A stretch of DNA of 64,000 nt from positions 1-64,000 of the forward strand of contig JAJPHR010000031.1 in the NCBI GenBank assembly GCA_021325145.1. The letters are read 5' to 3'. Under the pieces are notes generated by a model, which searched no databases, was not told the DNA's origin, and worked only from the letters and a program-made list of their open reading frames with translations. Below are positions 1 through 7,464 of this stretch, piece by piece (position 1 is the stretch's first letter; each line of letters opens with the position of its first letter). A program made the position numbers and the translations under genes. This DNA comes from Verrucomicrobiota bacterium (lineage in GTDB: Bacteria; Verrucomicrobiota; Verrucomicrobiia; Limisphaerales; Pedosphaeraceae).

Positions 1-181
1 CCGCTGGAATCGCGTCAGCGTGGGAATTCCCTTTGCCCTCGAAACCCAGAATGGCCGAGCAGACAGTGCCACCTGCATAAAAGCCTATTGCCCCGCCGAG
101 CAGTACGGCCGACATAAGGACCAGGCGCACTCGAAAACCTGGTCGGTTGTCGCGCTTTGGTGATTGATTGGATGTGCTCAT
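1..181 (-). CDS. N-terminus of a membrane-anchored protein, cut by the window edge
   Basis: An open frame starts at the ATG at 181 and runs leftwards off the window without a stop, giving 60 residues. The start MSTSNQSPKRDNRPGF is polar and basic. It is followed by a hydrophobic segment (about residues 19-45, VLMSAVLLGGAIGFYAGG) that looks like a signal anchor or first transmembrane helix, then a polar stretch. The gene diverges from the sigma-factor gene, with about 120 bases between them, so both may be controlled from that gap. No strong ribosome binding site is visible. Family cannot be assigned from this fragment. Confidence 0.6.
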   Translation of the reverse strand, partial: MSTSNQSPKRDNRPGFRVRLVLMSAVLLGGAIGFYAGGTVCSAILGFEGKGNSHADAIPA

Positions 182-303
182 GTGAAGTGCTCTGCTCACA
201 GCCATTATCATGCAACGGCTGGCAAACGGATTGAAATATTAATCCTCGGGTGGTTTCTTTTCTTTGTCACCTCTTTGGCTTGTTTCCAGACTGATTTATT
301 GAC

Positions 304-1947
304 ATGACGATACCAGCAATGAGAACGACGGATTTCAGCGATTCCGAGCTGGTGACGCAGAGTCTGGCGGGTAACCGCGATGCGTTCGGCTGGATTGTAA
401 CCCGCTATCAATCATTGCTTTGTGCCCTCGCTTACAGCGCCACTGGCAGCCTCAGCCAGAGCGAGGACCTGGCGCAGGAAACCTTTGTCACCGCCTGGAA
501 GCAACTCGCCGATCTGCGCGAGCCGCAAAAACTGCGTTCGTGGCTTTGTCGGATTTTACGCAATCTCACCTACGATGCGCTGCACAGGCAAGGGCGGGAA
601 CCCATTCATAAAGCCGAGTCGCTGGAACAGATTCAGGAATCACCCGCACCGGAACCGCTGCCCTCGGATTACACGGTCGGCCGGGAGGAGGAGGCCATTC
701 TCTGGCGTTCGATCGAGCGCATACCGGAAAGTTACCGCCAGACACTCGTTCTGTATTATCGCGAACATCAATCCGTCGAAAGCGTGGCGGCCGCTCTGGA
801 ACTGAGCGAAGACGCTGTGAAACAGCGGTTATCTCGCGGCCGAAAGTTGCTTCACGAACAGGTTTTGGCCTTTGTGGAAGGGGCGCTGGAGCGGACGAGC
901 CCGGGCAAAGCATTCACGATTGGCGTGCTCGCGGCCTTGCCCGCATTCACTATTTCAGCCAAAGCCGCCGCGCTGGGAGTGGGAGCGGCCAGAGGCGGCA
1001 CCGCCGCCAAAGCGGCTGCCGCAACCGGATTGTTCAGCGCGATTGCGGCCCCGGCGCTGGGCTTTTTCGGGAATTATATCGGCTATCGTATCGGCATGGA
1101 GGGCGCGCAATCCGATCACGAGCGTGAGTACATCCGGAGTTTTTACCGAAAACTACTCGCGTGCCTGCTCGGATTTTACGCCACGTACGGCCTGCTGATG
1201 ATCTGGGCAAAAGAATTCATCAAGGATCGTCATCTGGTTTACAGCAGTTTGATTATGGGTTTGGTGCTTCCATTTACCTTCGTGATTTTTGCGAGCGGGA
1301 TCTTTTGGCTGCGGGGCCCGCGCAAATTCCTGGCTGAACTCAGGGCGAAGGGCGTGACCGTGCATTCGGCAGCTCCGGCGTGGGAATATCGCAGTAAATT
1401 CATTTTGTTGGGACTGCCCTTCATCCACATTCGCGTGAGCGGCGGCCTCACCGTGCCGGTAGTCCCGGTAAAAGCCTGGATCGCATCCGGTAACTATGCC
1501 GTGGGCTTGTTGTTCGCTTCCGGCAACCTCGCCATTGCGCCCGTGAGCGTTGGCGCGTTAGCGATTGGATTATTGTCCTTCGGCGGCTGTGCGGCCGGGT
1601 TGCTTTCGCTGGGCGGGTTCAGTTTGGGAATCTGGTCCTTTGGCGCATTGGCGTTTGGCTGGCAGGTGTTTGGCGCCTGCGCCGTCGCGTGGAATGCCGC
1701 GAGTGGCGGCATAGCCATCGCGCATGATTTTGCCGTCGGCAGCATTGCGCGTGCGTTGCAGGCTAACAACGAAGCGGCACGAGCTTATCTGCAGCCGAAC
1801 CTGTTTTTCCAGCATGATCGCCTCCCCTTGCGCCATCTGGCCTGGCTGAATCTGCTTTGGGTCATTCCGATGCTTGCCCGGTGGCGGGTCGTGGCCCGGA
1901 GCCGCCGCCGGCGGGACCTGGGGACGTTAACCAAAACAAAAGTATGA
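304..1947 (+). CDS. ECF-type sigma-70 factor fused to a large C-terminal membrane domain
   Basis: Residues about 15-100 match sigma-70 region 2 (EDLAQETFVTAWKQL is the typical core-binding and -10 segment). Residues about 125-190 match region 4, with the helix-turn-helix VAAALELSEDAVKQRLSRGR. An ordinary ECF factor would end near residue 195. This one continues for about 350 residues with hydrophobic helices near 240-260, 284-302, 315-338 and 515-535, and a Gly/Ala-rich stretch (about 395-480) in which small residues recur about every five positions. The fusion suggests a membrane-tethered sigma factor that may sense or be released from the envelope (inference). No separate anti-sigma gene is adjacent. 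Start choice is uncertain: ATG 304 or ATG 319, neither with a clear Shine-Dalgarno site. The stop overlaps the next start (ATGA). Confidence 0.85.
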   Translation: MTIPAMRTTDFSDSELVTQSLAGNRDAFGWIVTRYQSLLCALAYSATGSLSQSEDLAQETFVTAWKQLADLREPQKLRSWLCRILRNLTYDALHRQGREPIHKAESLEQIQESPAPEPLPSDYTVGREEEAILWRSIERIPESYRQTLVLYYREHQSVESVAAALELSEDAVKQRLSRGRKLLHEQVLAFVEGALERTSPGKAFTIGVLAALPAFTISAKAAALGVGAARGGTAAKAAAATGLFSAIAAPALGFFGNYIGYRIGMEGAQSDHEREYIRSFYRKLLACLLGFYATYGLLMIWAKEFIKDRHLVYSSLIMGLVLPFTFVIFASGIFWLRGPRKFLAELRAKGVTVHSAAPAWEYRSKFILLGLPFIHIRVSGGLTVPVVPVKAWIASGNYAVGLLFASGNLAIAPVSVGALAIGLLSFGGCAAGLLSLGGFSLGIWSFGALAFGWQVFGACAVAWNAASGGIAIAHDFAVGSIARALQANNEAARAYLQPNLFFQHDRLPLRHLAWLNLLWVIPMLARWRVVARSRRRRDLGTLTKTKV

Positions 1948-2411
1948 GCTATCAGATCGAACTGACGCATTCGAAACCGGTTCCCACGGCTGTGATTCGA
2001 AGCCGGGTGCCCGCAAAAGAGCTGGCGAAATTTGTTCCCGCCGCGTGCGGCGAGGTATGGTCGTTCATTCGAACTGCCAGCCTCCCGCGGCCAGGACGCC
2101 ATTTGACACTGTATCTGGATGCGCAGGGATCAGTCGAAGTCGGGGCCGAAGTATCGGAACCGTTCGCTGGCAACGAGCGGGTTCATTGCTCACAATTACC
2201 CGCAGGCCGCGTGGCCACCACCGTCCACTTTGGCCCCTACGGGCATCTTTCGGACGCGCACGCAGCCATTCATGAGTGGTGCGCCAGACATGGGCACCGG
2301 TGTGCGGGCGTTTCCTGGGAGATCTACGGCCATTGGGAGGAGAGTTGGAACACCAATCCGTCAAAGATCCGCACGGATGTTTTCCATCTGCTTCACGATA
2401 CAAAGGGCTAA
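1944..2411 (+). CDS. GyrI-like / AraC effector-binding domain protein
   Basis: A 155-residue protein starting MSYQIELTHSKPVPTAVIRS. The opening strand, the central segment GRVATTVHFGPYGHLSDAHAA and the end WEIYGHWEESWNTNPSKIRTDVFHLL follow the GyrI-like small-molecule-binding fold (SOUL/BmrR effector-domain type), which occurs alone or attached to AraC/MerR regulators. No DNA-binding domain is present. The frame is open further upstream, but the ATG at 1944 overlaps the sigma-factor stop by four bases (ATGA), which argues for translational coupling and for this start. A role as ligand sensor or partner of the sigma-factor protein is possible from position only. Confidence 0.75.
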   Translation: MSYQIELTHSKPVPTAVIRSRVPAKELAKFVPAACGEVWSFIRTASLPRPGRHLTLYLDAQGSVEVGAEVSEPFAGNERVHCSQLPAGRVATTVHFGPYGHLSDAHAAIHEWCARHGHRCAGVSWEIYGHWEESWNTNPSKIRTDVFHLLHDTKG

Positions 2412-2456
2412 CCAGAGACCGCTGCGAAGCGGCGGCTCAAAATCAAAAAGGTAACT

Positions 2457-3278
2457 ATGAAACGATTGATATTGGCGGTAGTTTGCATCGGAGTGATTGT
2501 CGGAGTGACGCTGTATCTGAATCGGCAAAAGACAGCGCCGTTTTCTCCAGCAGAACCGACGGCCAAAGCGGCTCCGCCTCGGGTGCCGGAAGACACGCAG
2601 TCCGTGAAGGCCGTTGCCATGCAACCAACGCAACCGCCACCTTCAGCAACCGCAGCCGATTCGACCCAAGCGCCGCTCGCACCGCCAGTTTTGAGCCAGG
2701 CCAAGCCCGACAACGCCACCAACTCCAGCCCATTCCGCCAAGCTATCGATATTTTGGTGTCTCCGCAAACCAGCTTCCAGCAACGGCAGGCCGCGTGGAA
2801 ACAACTGCGGGATTCCGGAGAATTGGACCAGGCCCTCGCGACCCTGAAGCAGGGCGCCTCCAACAATCCGTCTTCGGTGGAATATTCAACCGCCCTCGGC
2901 GAGGCCTATGTTTACAAATTGCAGACCGTCCGGGATTTTAATGAGGTTGCCATTCTGGCGTTGCAGGCCGATCAAAGTTTCAACACGGCGTTGGGCCTCG
3001 ACCCTGCGAATTGGGAAGCGCAATTTTTCAAGGCAGCTTCTTTGTCCCGTTGGCCGCCGGAAATGAACAAAGGTCCGGAAGTAATCCAACAATTATCGAA
3101 TCTGATTGATCAACAGGATGCGATGCCGTCGCAGCCGCAATTCGCTCAAACCTACGTGTTGTTGGGTGATCAATATCAAAAGACAGGCCAACCCGACTAT
3201 GCGGTGCAAACCTGGCGGCTTGGACTGGCCAAATTTCCTGGTAATTCAACACTTTCGGGAAGAATTGCACACCGGTGA
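2457..3278 (+). CDS. TPR-like protein with N-terminal membrane anchor
   Basis: The protein (273 residues) begins MKRLILAVVCIGVIVGVTLY, a single hydrophobic anchor or uncleaved signal. A Pro/Ala/Thr-rich linker follows to about residue 90. The C-terminal half is helical with TPR-like units (for example DQALATLKQGASNNPSSVEY, then SFNTALGLDPANWEAQF, then YVLLGDQYQKTGQPDYAVQ). It is probably a periplasm-facing scaffold. It lies 45 bases behind the effector-binding gene with AAAGG about 7 bases before the ATG, so it probably belongs to the same transcript as the sigma factor. No catalytic motif was seen. Confidence 0.7.
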   Translation: MKRLILAVVCIGVIVGVTLYLNRQKTAPFSPAEPTAKAAPPRVPEDTQSVKAVAMQPTQPPPSATAADSTQAPLAPPVLSQAKPDNATNSSPFRQAIDILVSPQTSFQQRQAAWKQLRDSGELDQALATLKQGASNNPSSVEYSTALGEAYVYKLQTVRDFNEVAILALQADQSFNTALGLDPANWEAQFFKAASLSRWPPEMNKGPEVIQQLSNLIDQQDAMPSQPQFAQTYVLLGDQYQKTGQPDYAVQTWRLGLAKFPGNSTLSGRIAHR

Positions 3279-3350
3279 CAAGGAGCATTCCTGTGTGTGT
3301 CACAGGCTTCAATCCCTCCAAACCCTGCGTTTCAATAGCTGTTTCGTTAA

Positions 3351-6161
3351 TCAAGGCACCACCGTCTTTTTTTCGCCGAAATCACCGGCGACCACGACGT
3401 CCAGTTTCTTTTGGTCGATGTGGGCGCGCAAGGCGGCGTTCACGGCTTCCGGCGTCAGGGCTGCGATCTTTTTGTCCATGTCGGCGTCGTAGAGCATCGT
3501 CCGGTCGAGTTCCCGGAGGCCGGACAGAATTCCGGCGAGGGCGGGGTCGCTGGTGCGGCCGACTTCACGGGCTTGCAGGTAACCTTGTTTGGCTTGTTCC
3601 AATTCCTCTTTTGTTACGCCATCGCGGAGCAGGCGGTCCAGTTCCTCCTGGGCGTCCTTTTCAAGCCGCACCATGTTCGTGGGATTGCAGATGGCGGTGA
3701 TCATCAGCGTGGCGCGTTTGTCCCATGCGGAAGCTGACAGGCTCGAACTGACGCCATAGGTCAAGCCATCCTTCTGGCGGATGCGGTCACCGAGCCGCGA
3801 GGAAAGCGTTCCACTGCCAAGGATGTAATTGCCCATGATCAGCGCCGGGTAATCGGCGTCATCATCGCGCAGCGGGAACATGAGACCGGCCATGTAGGTC
3901 GCATTGGCCTTGTCCGGTGTCTCGATGCTTTGGCGCACGCCCGATTGGCCGCTCACAATCGGCATGGCGATGCGCGCATAAGGTTTCGACGCCTTCCAGC
4001 CCGCCAGCGTCCCTTTGAGGCTGGCCAGGCACGGCTCGGGATCAAAATCGCCCACGATCGTCAATTCACCGTCCTGTGAACCGAGGTAATCGTGGTAAAG
4101 CTGCGCGACCTGCTCATAGGTGACGCGGCGCAAACGTTCCAGGGATTCGTCAATGGTCGGCACATAACGAATGTCGTCCGGAGTGTAGGGGCTTAACTGG
4201 CGTTGCAACGCGCGTTGCGCGAGCATGGCCGGCTCCGTCTTCATTTGTTCCAGCCCGGCGATGCGTTCCCGTTTCAGCAACTCGAACTGATCGGCGGGCA
4301 GGAGCGGCTCACGCAAGACCTGGCGCAACAGGTCGAGCACCGCCGGCAGCGTATCGTGTTTGGCCTGGATCGAAAAAGTGATCGAACCCACGGAACTGCC
4401 GCCGCCCGCGCCCCCACGCCCCCGGCGACCGCCGCCTCCACCGCCAGTTCCAAGGGTGGCCTCCAGGCGGTCCAGTTCATCACGGAGTTGCTGGTAGGTG
4501 AGCTTTTGGGTGCCGCGCATCATCAGTTCCGGCAGGAAGCCCGCCGCAGATTCGAAGCCTTTCAAGTTTTCCTCGTTGCCATAATGGAGTGTGAGCACGA
4601 GGTGCGCTTCCTGGCCGCGCGATTTCTTTTGCAACAGGGTGACTTTTATTCCCTCGGGCAATTCCTGCCGATGGGCGCGGGATTCGACGTTCGCGGGCGT
4701 GGCTTCAAAAGCCTCGCCTTCGGCAATGGCGGCGCGCCCCTTGTAATTGGCAACGAGGCTGGCCAGGTCCGGCGCGGCAGGCACCGCGACTTTCTCCGAT
4801 TTGTCGCTGGGAATGAACAGGCCGACGGTGCGGTTATTCCGCTGAAGATATTTGGCCGCGACCGCCTGCACTGCTTCGGGCGTGACTTGCTCGATGCGGT
4901 CGCGGTGCAGAAAATAAAGCCGCCAATCTCCCTGCGCGGCCCATTCACTGAGCGAGATGGCGATCTGGCTGGTGTTGGCGGCGGCCATTTCACGCGCTTT
5001 GAGGATTTGCTTTTTGGCGCGGTTGACCTCCTCGGACGTGACGCCCTTGTCGGCGAGGGTTTCAGTGGTGGTGAGAATGATGGTCTCGACTTCCTCCAAC
5101 GAATTCTCTTTGGGCACTTCGGCTTCCACTTCAAACAGCCCGGGATCGTGCTCCGCGCCGGCGAAAGCGCCCGCGCTGGACGCCTTTTTGGTTTCGACGA
5201 GCGCCTTGTAGAGACGGCCTGAAGGTTGCGTCGTCAGGATGTTCGCCAGCACCTGCAACGCGGCCGAATCTTCATGCGGCCCGGCGGGAACGTGATAGGC
5301 CGCGCTCACCACGCCGACATCGCCGACGCGCCGGAGCACGACCGTGCGCTCGCCGTCCTGCGGCGGTTCCTCGGTGTAAGTGGTGGGAAGCTTGCGTTCC
5401 GGGCGCGGGATGGGGCCGAAATATTTTTGGACGAGATCCAGGGCATGGGCCACTTCAAACTTGCCGGCAACGATCAGGATGACATTGTCCGGCTGATAAT
5501 ATTTCTTGTAGAACGCGCGCAGATTATCGACTGGCACGCGTTCGATGTCGCTGCGATTGCCGATGGTGGGCTTGCCATAGTTGTGCCAGTTGTAAGCGGC
5601 GGCGGCGATGCGTTTGTAGAGCACGCCGGCGGGCGAGTTCTCGCCGCGCTCGAATTCGTTGCGCACGACGGTCATTTCCGACGCGAGGTCTTCGCCTTTG
5701 ATATAGCTATTGACGAGGCGGTCGGCTTCCAGATCGATGGCGAACTCAAGGTTTGCGTCACTGGCGGCAAGCGTCTCGAAATAGTTGACGCGATCGCTCG
5801 ACGTGCTGCCATTAAATTGGGCGCCGTGGTCCTGCAATTCCTTGGGGACTTTCGGGTGGCGCGGCGTGCCCTTGAAGACCATGTGCTCGAGCAGATGCGC
5901 CATGCCGGTTTCGCCGTAACCTTCCTGCCGCGAACCGACCAGCACGGTAAGATTTACCGTGACCTTGGATTGCGAGTTGTCAGGAAAGAGCAGGATGCGG
6001 AGGCCATTATCGAGTTGGTATTCGCTGATGCCTTCGACAGTGGTGACCAGTTTTGGCGGTGCGTCGGCGGCGTTGGCGCCAGCGCAAGTTGTCAAGGCTG
6101 CGGCGCAAGCCAGTGCTGCGATGGCATGCGAGAAGGGGAAAATAAATTTGAAAGTTTTCAT
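3351..6161 (-). CDS. Secreted two-domain M16 family zinc metallopeptidase (insulinase/pitrilysin type)
   Basis: A 936-residue protein with a signal peptide (about residues 1-32). The inverted zinc motif HLLEH is at residues 88-92, and the downstream acidic ligand region VVRNEFERGENSP is about 70 residues later, as in M16 peptidases. The protein carries two M16 halves in one chain. The second half lacks the HxxEH motif, as expected for the non-catalytic lobe. The lobes are separated by an unusual Gly/Arg-rich stretch (GGGGGGRRGRGGAGGG). Expected activity is degradation of short peptides in the periplasm or outside the cell. It is convergent with the TPR gene and leaves about 70 bases between stops. 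No clear Shine-Dalgarno site precedes the ATG at 6161. Confidence 0.9.
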   Translation of the reverse strand: MKTFKFIFPFSHAIAALACAAALTTCAGANAADAPPKLVTTVEGISEYQLDNGLRILLFPDNSQSKVTVNLTVLVGSRQEGYGETGMAHLLEHMVFKGTPRHPKVPKELQDHGAQFNGSTSSDRVNYFETLAASDANLEFAIDLEADRLVNSYIKGEDLASEMTVVRNEFERGENSPAGVLYKRIAAAAYNWHNYGKPTIGNRSDIERVPVDNLRAFYKKYYQPDNVILIVAGKFEVAHALDLVQKYFGPIPRPERKLPTTYTEEPPQDGERTVVLRRVGDVGVVSAAYHVPAGPHEDSAALQVLANILTTQPSGRLYKALVETKKASSAGAFAGAEHDPGLFEVEAEVPKENSLEEVETIILTTTETLADKGVTSEEVNRAKKQILKAREMAAANTSQIAISLSEWAAQGDWRLYFLHRDRIEQVTPEAVQAVAAKYLQRNNRTVGLFIPSDKSEKVAVPAAPDLASLVANYKGRAAIAEGEAFEATPANVESRAHRQELPEGIKVTLLQKKSRGQEAHLVLTLHYGNEENLKGFESAAGFLPELMMRGTQKLTYQQLRDELDRLEATLGTGGGGGGRRGRGGAGGGSSVGSITFSIQAKHDTLPAVLDLLRQVLREPLLPADQFELLKRERIAGLEQMKTEPAMLAQRALQRQLSPYTPDDIRYVPTIDESLERLRRVTYEQVAQLYHDYLGSQDGELTIVGDFDPEPCLASLKGTLAGWKASKPYARIAMPIVSGQSGVRQSIETPDKANATYMAGLMFPLRDDDADYPALIMGNYILGSGTLSSRLGDRIRQKDGLTYGVSSSLSASAWDKRATLMITAICNPTNMVRLEKDAQEELDRLLRDGVTKEELEQAKQGYLQAREVGRTSDPALAGILSGLRELDRTMLYDADMDKKIAALTPEAVNAALRAHIDQKKLDVVVAGDFGEKKTVVP

Positions 6162-6196
6162 ATAAATTTACTGGCTGTTTCGGAATGGACTTTTGG

Positions 6197-6676
6197 TCAT
6201 TTGGATAGCAAACCTACGGTTTCCAAGCGTCGCGACTTCAGGTCGAAATCCAGATCAAGCCGCAGTTTGTCGTAACGCAGCCAGACGAAAGAAGGTTGAA
6301 CCTTCTGACGGCTGGGCTTCCCGAAGCGCTGGATTATCGTCTCCGGAGTGTCGGTTGGCCTGAGATCATGCCCCAGTTTTCCGGTGTATTTCGCAAAACC
6401 CCCGATCCCAATGGCCACATCGACGCGTTGGACTTTGTTTGATTGATAAAACAAAGTGAATGGGACATTCGTCAGACTTTCACTTTCACAAATCCCAGTG
6501 CCGTTGGTTGCCGTCTCGGACTGGTTAAGGTGGTTGGTTTTGATGAACAGTTGCACCTCCGGTGACATGATAGGTTTGCCCAACAGGCTCTCGAAGTCCT
6601 GCCAGGCTGGCGATTGACTGCGGGCGGCCATTGCACACATGAGTGCAAATAGAACCGCCGCAAGTTTCAGCTTCAT
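6197..6676 (-). CDS. Small secreted protein of unknown function
   Basis: The chosen start MKLKLAAVLFALMCAMAARS gives a typical signal peptide. Upstream in-frame starts (ATG at 6694 and others) would add a non-signal-like tail. The mature part is about 140 residues and includes FESLLGKPI, CESESLTNVPFTLFY and DTPETIIQRFGKPSRQ. The last resembles the 'R-F-G-x-P' turn of small lipoproteins of the SmpA/BamE type, but the similarity is too short to call. It lies 35 bases upstream of the M16 peptidase on the same strand, so the two may share a transcript. Confidence 0.6.
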   Translation of the reverse strand: MKLKLAAVLFALMCAMAARSQSPAWQDFESLLGKPIMSPEVQLFIKTNHLNQSETATNGTGICESESLTNVPFTLFYQSNKVQRVDVAIGIGGFAKYTGKLGHDLRPTDTPETIIQRFGKPSRQKVQPSFVWLRYDKLRLDLDFDLKSRRLETVGLLSK

Positions 6677-6879
6677 AGAGTTTACAAATGCCATGCTCCC
6701 ATGCGCGACCATGAGCACGCGAGATCTGATTTGTATATTGAACCGCAAACTCGAGGTGTTGCAACGTTTGAAGTGCGTTCATAATCAACTGTTTTCAGTG
6801 ATTCACCATCCCTTTGCGAAGGGCTACGGCGGGATGCAGCCCGAAGGATTGCCAGGCCGCGCCTGGTTGCTGGAAGTGA

Positions 6880-7017
6880 TCATTTCTTGCGCCCTTTCAG
6901 GGTGATCTTGAATTTCTTCCTGCGCCCGGGCGTGTCGCTGGCGCTCGACGCCCGGCTAATGTCTGTCACGGCTTCGCCGTGAAGAAGGAGCTGGAGCCTC
7001 GCAGCACCCGCTCCGCT
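6880..7017 (-). other. Repeat-like stretch ending in a basic C-terminal coding remnant
   Basis: The 339-base gap between the two small genes holds no complete gene. In one minus-strand frame the end reads SDTPGRRKKFKITLKGRKK followed by a stop at 6880-6882, which looks like the C-terminus of a basic protein. The frame has no good start and differs from that of the membrane-protein gene just upstream. Two hairpins lie here: CCGGGCGT/ACGCCCGG (about 6927-6957), and CACGGC-TTC-GCCGTG near 6968. The stretch resembles the dispersed intergenic repeats elsewhere in the window. Positions 6789-6879 show nothing recognisable. Confidence 0.35.
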
Positions 7018-7348
7018 ATTGTGGCGCTCTGGTTTCCAAATTGAGACTCGCTTTTCTCCGGTTCCAGAATGTCACGGCCAGCGACACGGCGCCCAAGAGC
7101 AAGGATACGATGAAAAACCATTTGGAGTTGAGGCTCCACACCACCTGGTCATTGACGGTCTTGGAGGCGGTAAGATGGATTCTCGTTAGACCCAGCCAGC
7201 CAATTGCGAGCGTCACGCACGACGAAATGAGCGCGGCCCGGAACCGTCGCGCTCCAGGCACAAGACTCCAGCGCAGGGCCAGCAGAGCCACGGCCAAGCT
7301 GATAAGCCAGATTGCGGATGCGATTACGACCAAGATGGTGAAAGGCAT
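7016..7348 (-). CDS. Small integral membrane protein, unknown function
   Basis: A 110-residue protein with three predicted transmembrane segments: residues about 4-27 (ILVVIASAIWLISLAVALLA), 38-55 (AALISSCVTLAIGWLGL) and 76-95 (KWFFIVSLLLGAVSLAVTF). The loops are basic. No conserved motif is recognised. About 115 bases of plain, AT-richer DNA separate it from the esterase gene upstream. Codon use looks like that of its neighbours, so it is probably a real gene. Confidence 0.6.
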   Translation of the reverse strand: MPFTILVVIASAIWLISLAVALLALRWSLVPGARRFRAALISSCVTLAIGWLGLTRIHLTASKTVNDQVVWSLNSKWFFIVSLLLGAVSLAVTFWNRRKASLNLETRAPQ

Positions 7349-7464
7349 GGGTTTTGTTTACCACGACAAGCAGGGCTCGCACATTACAAAAACCGGGCGC
7401 GTTTGGACAGGCACGACTTGCCGGGGCAAAAACGACTCAAAACTAGACTGTTATATACTTATTT

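Noticed and set aside
4203..5222. Long plus-strand open frame (339 codons), with a second one at 5226-6275
   Set aside because: Both lie antisense to the M16 peptidase gene, have no family motif, and are explained by the codon bias of the real gene.
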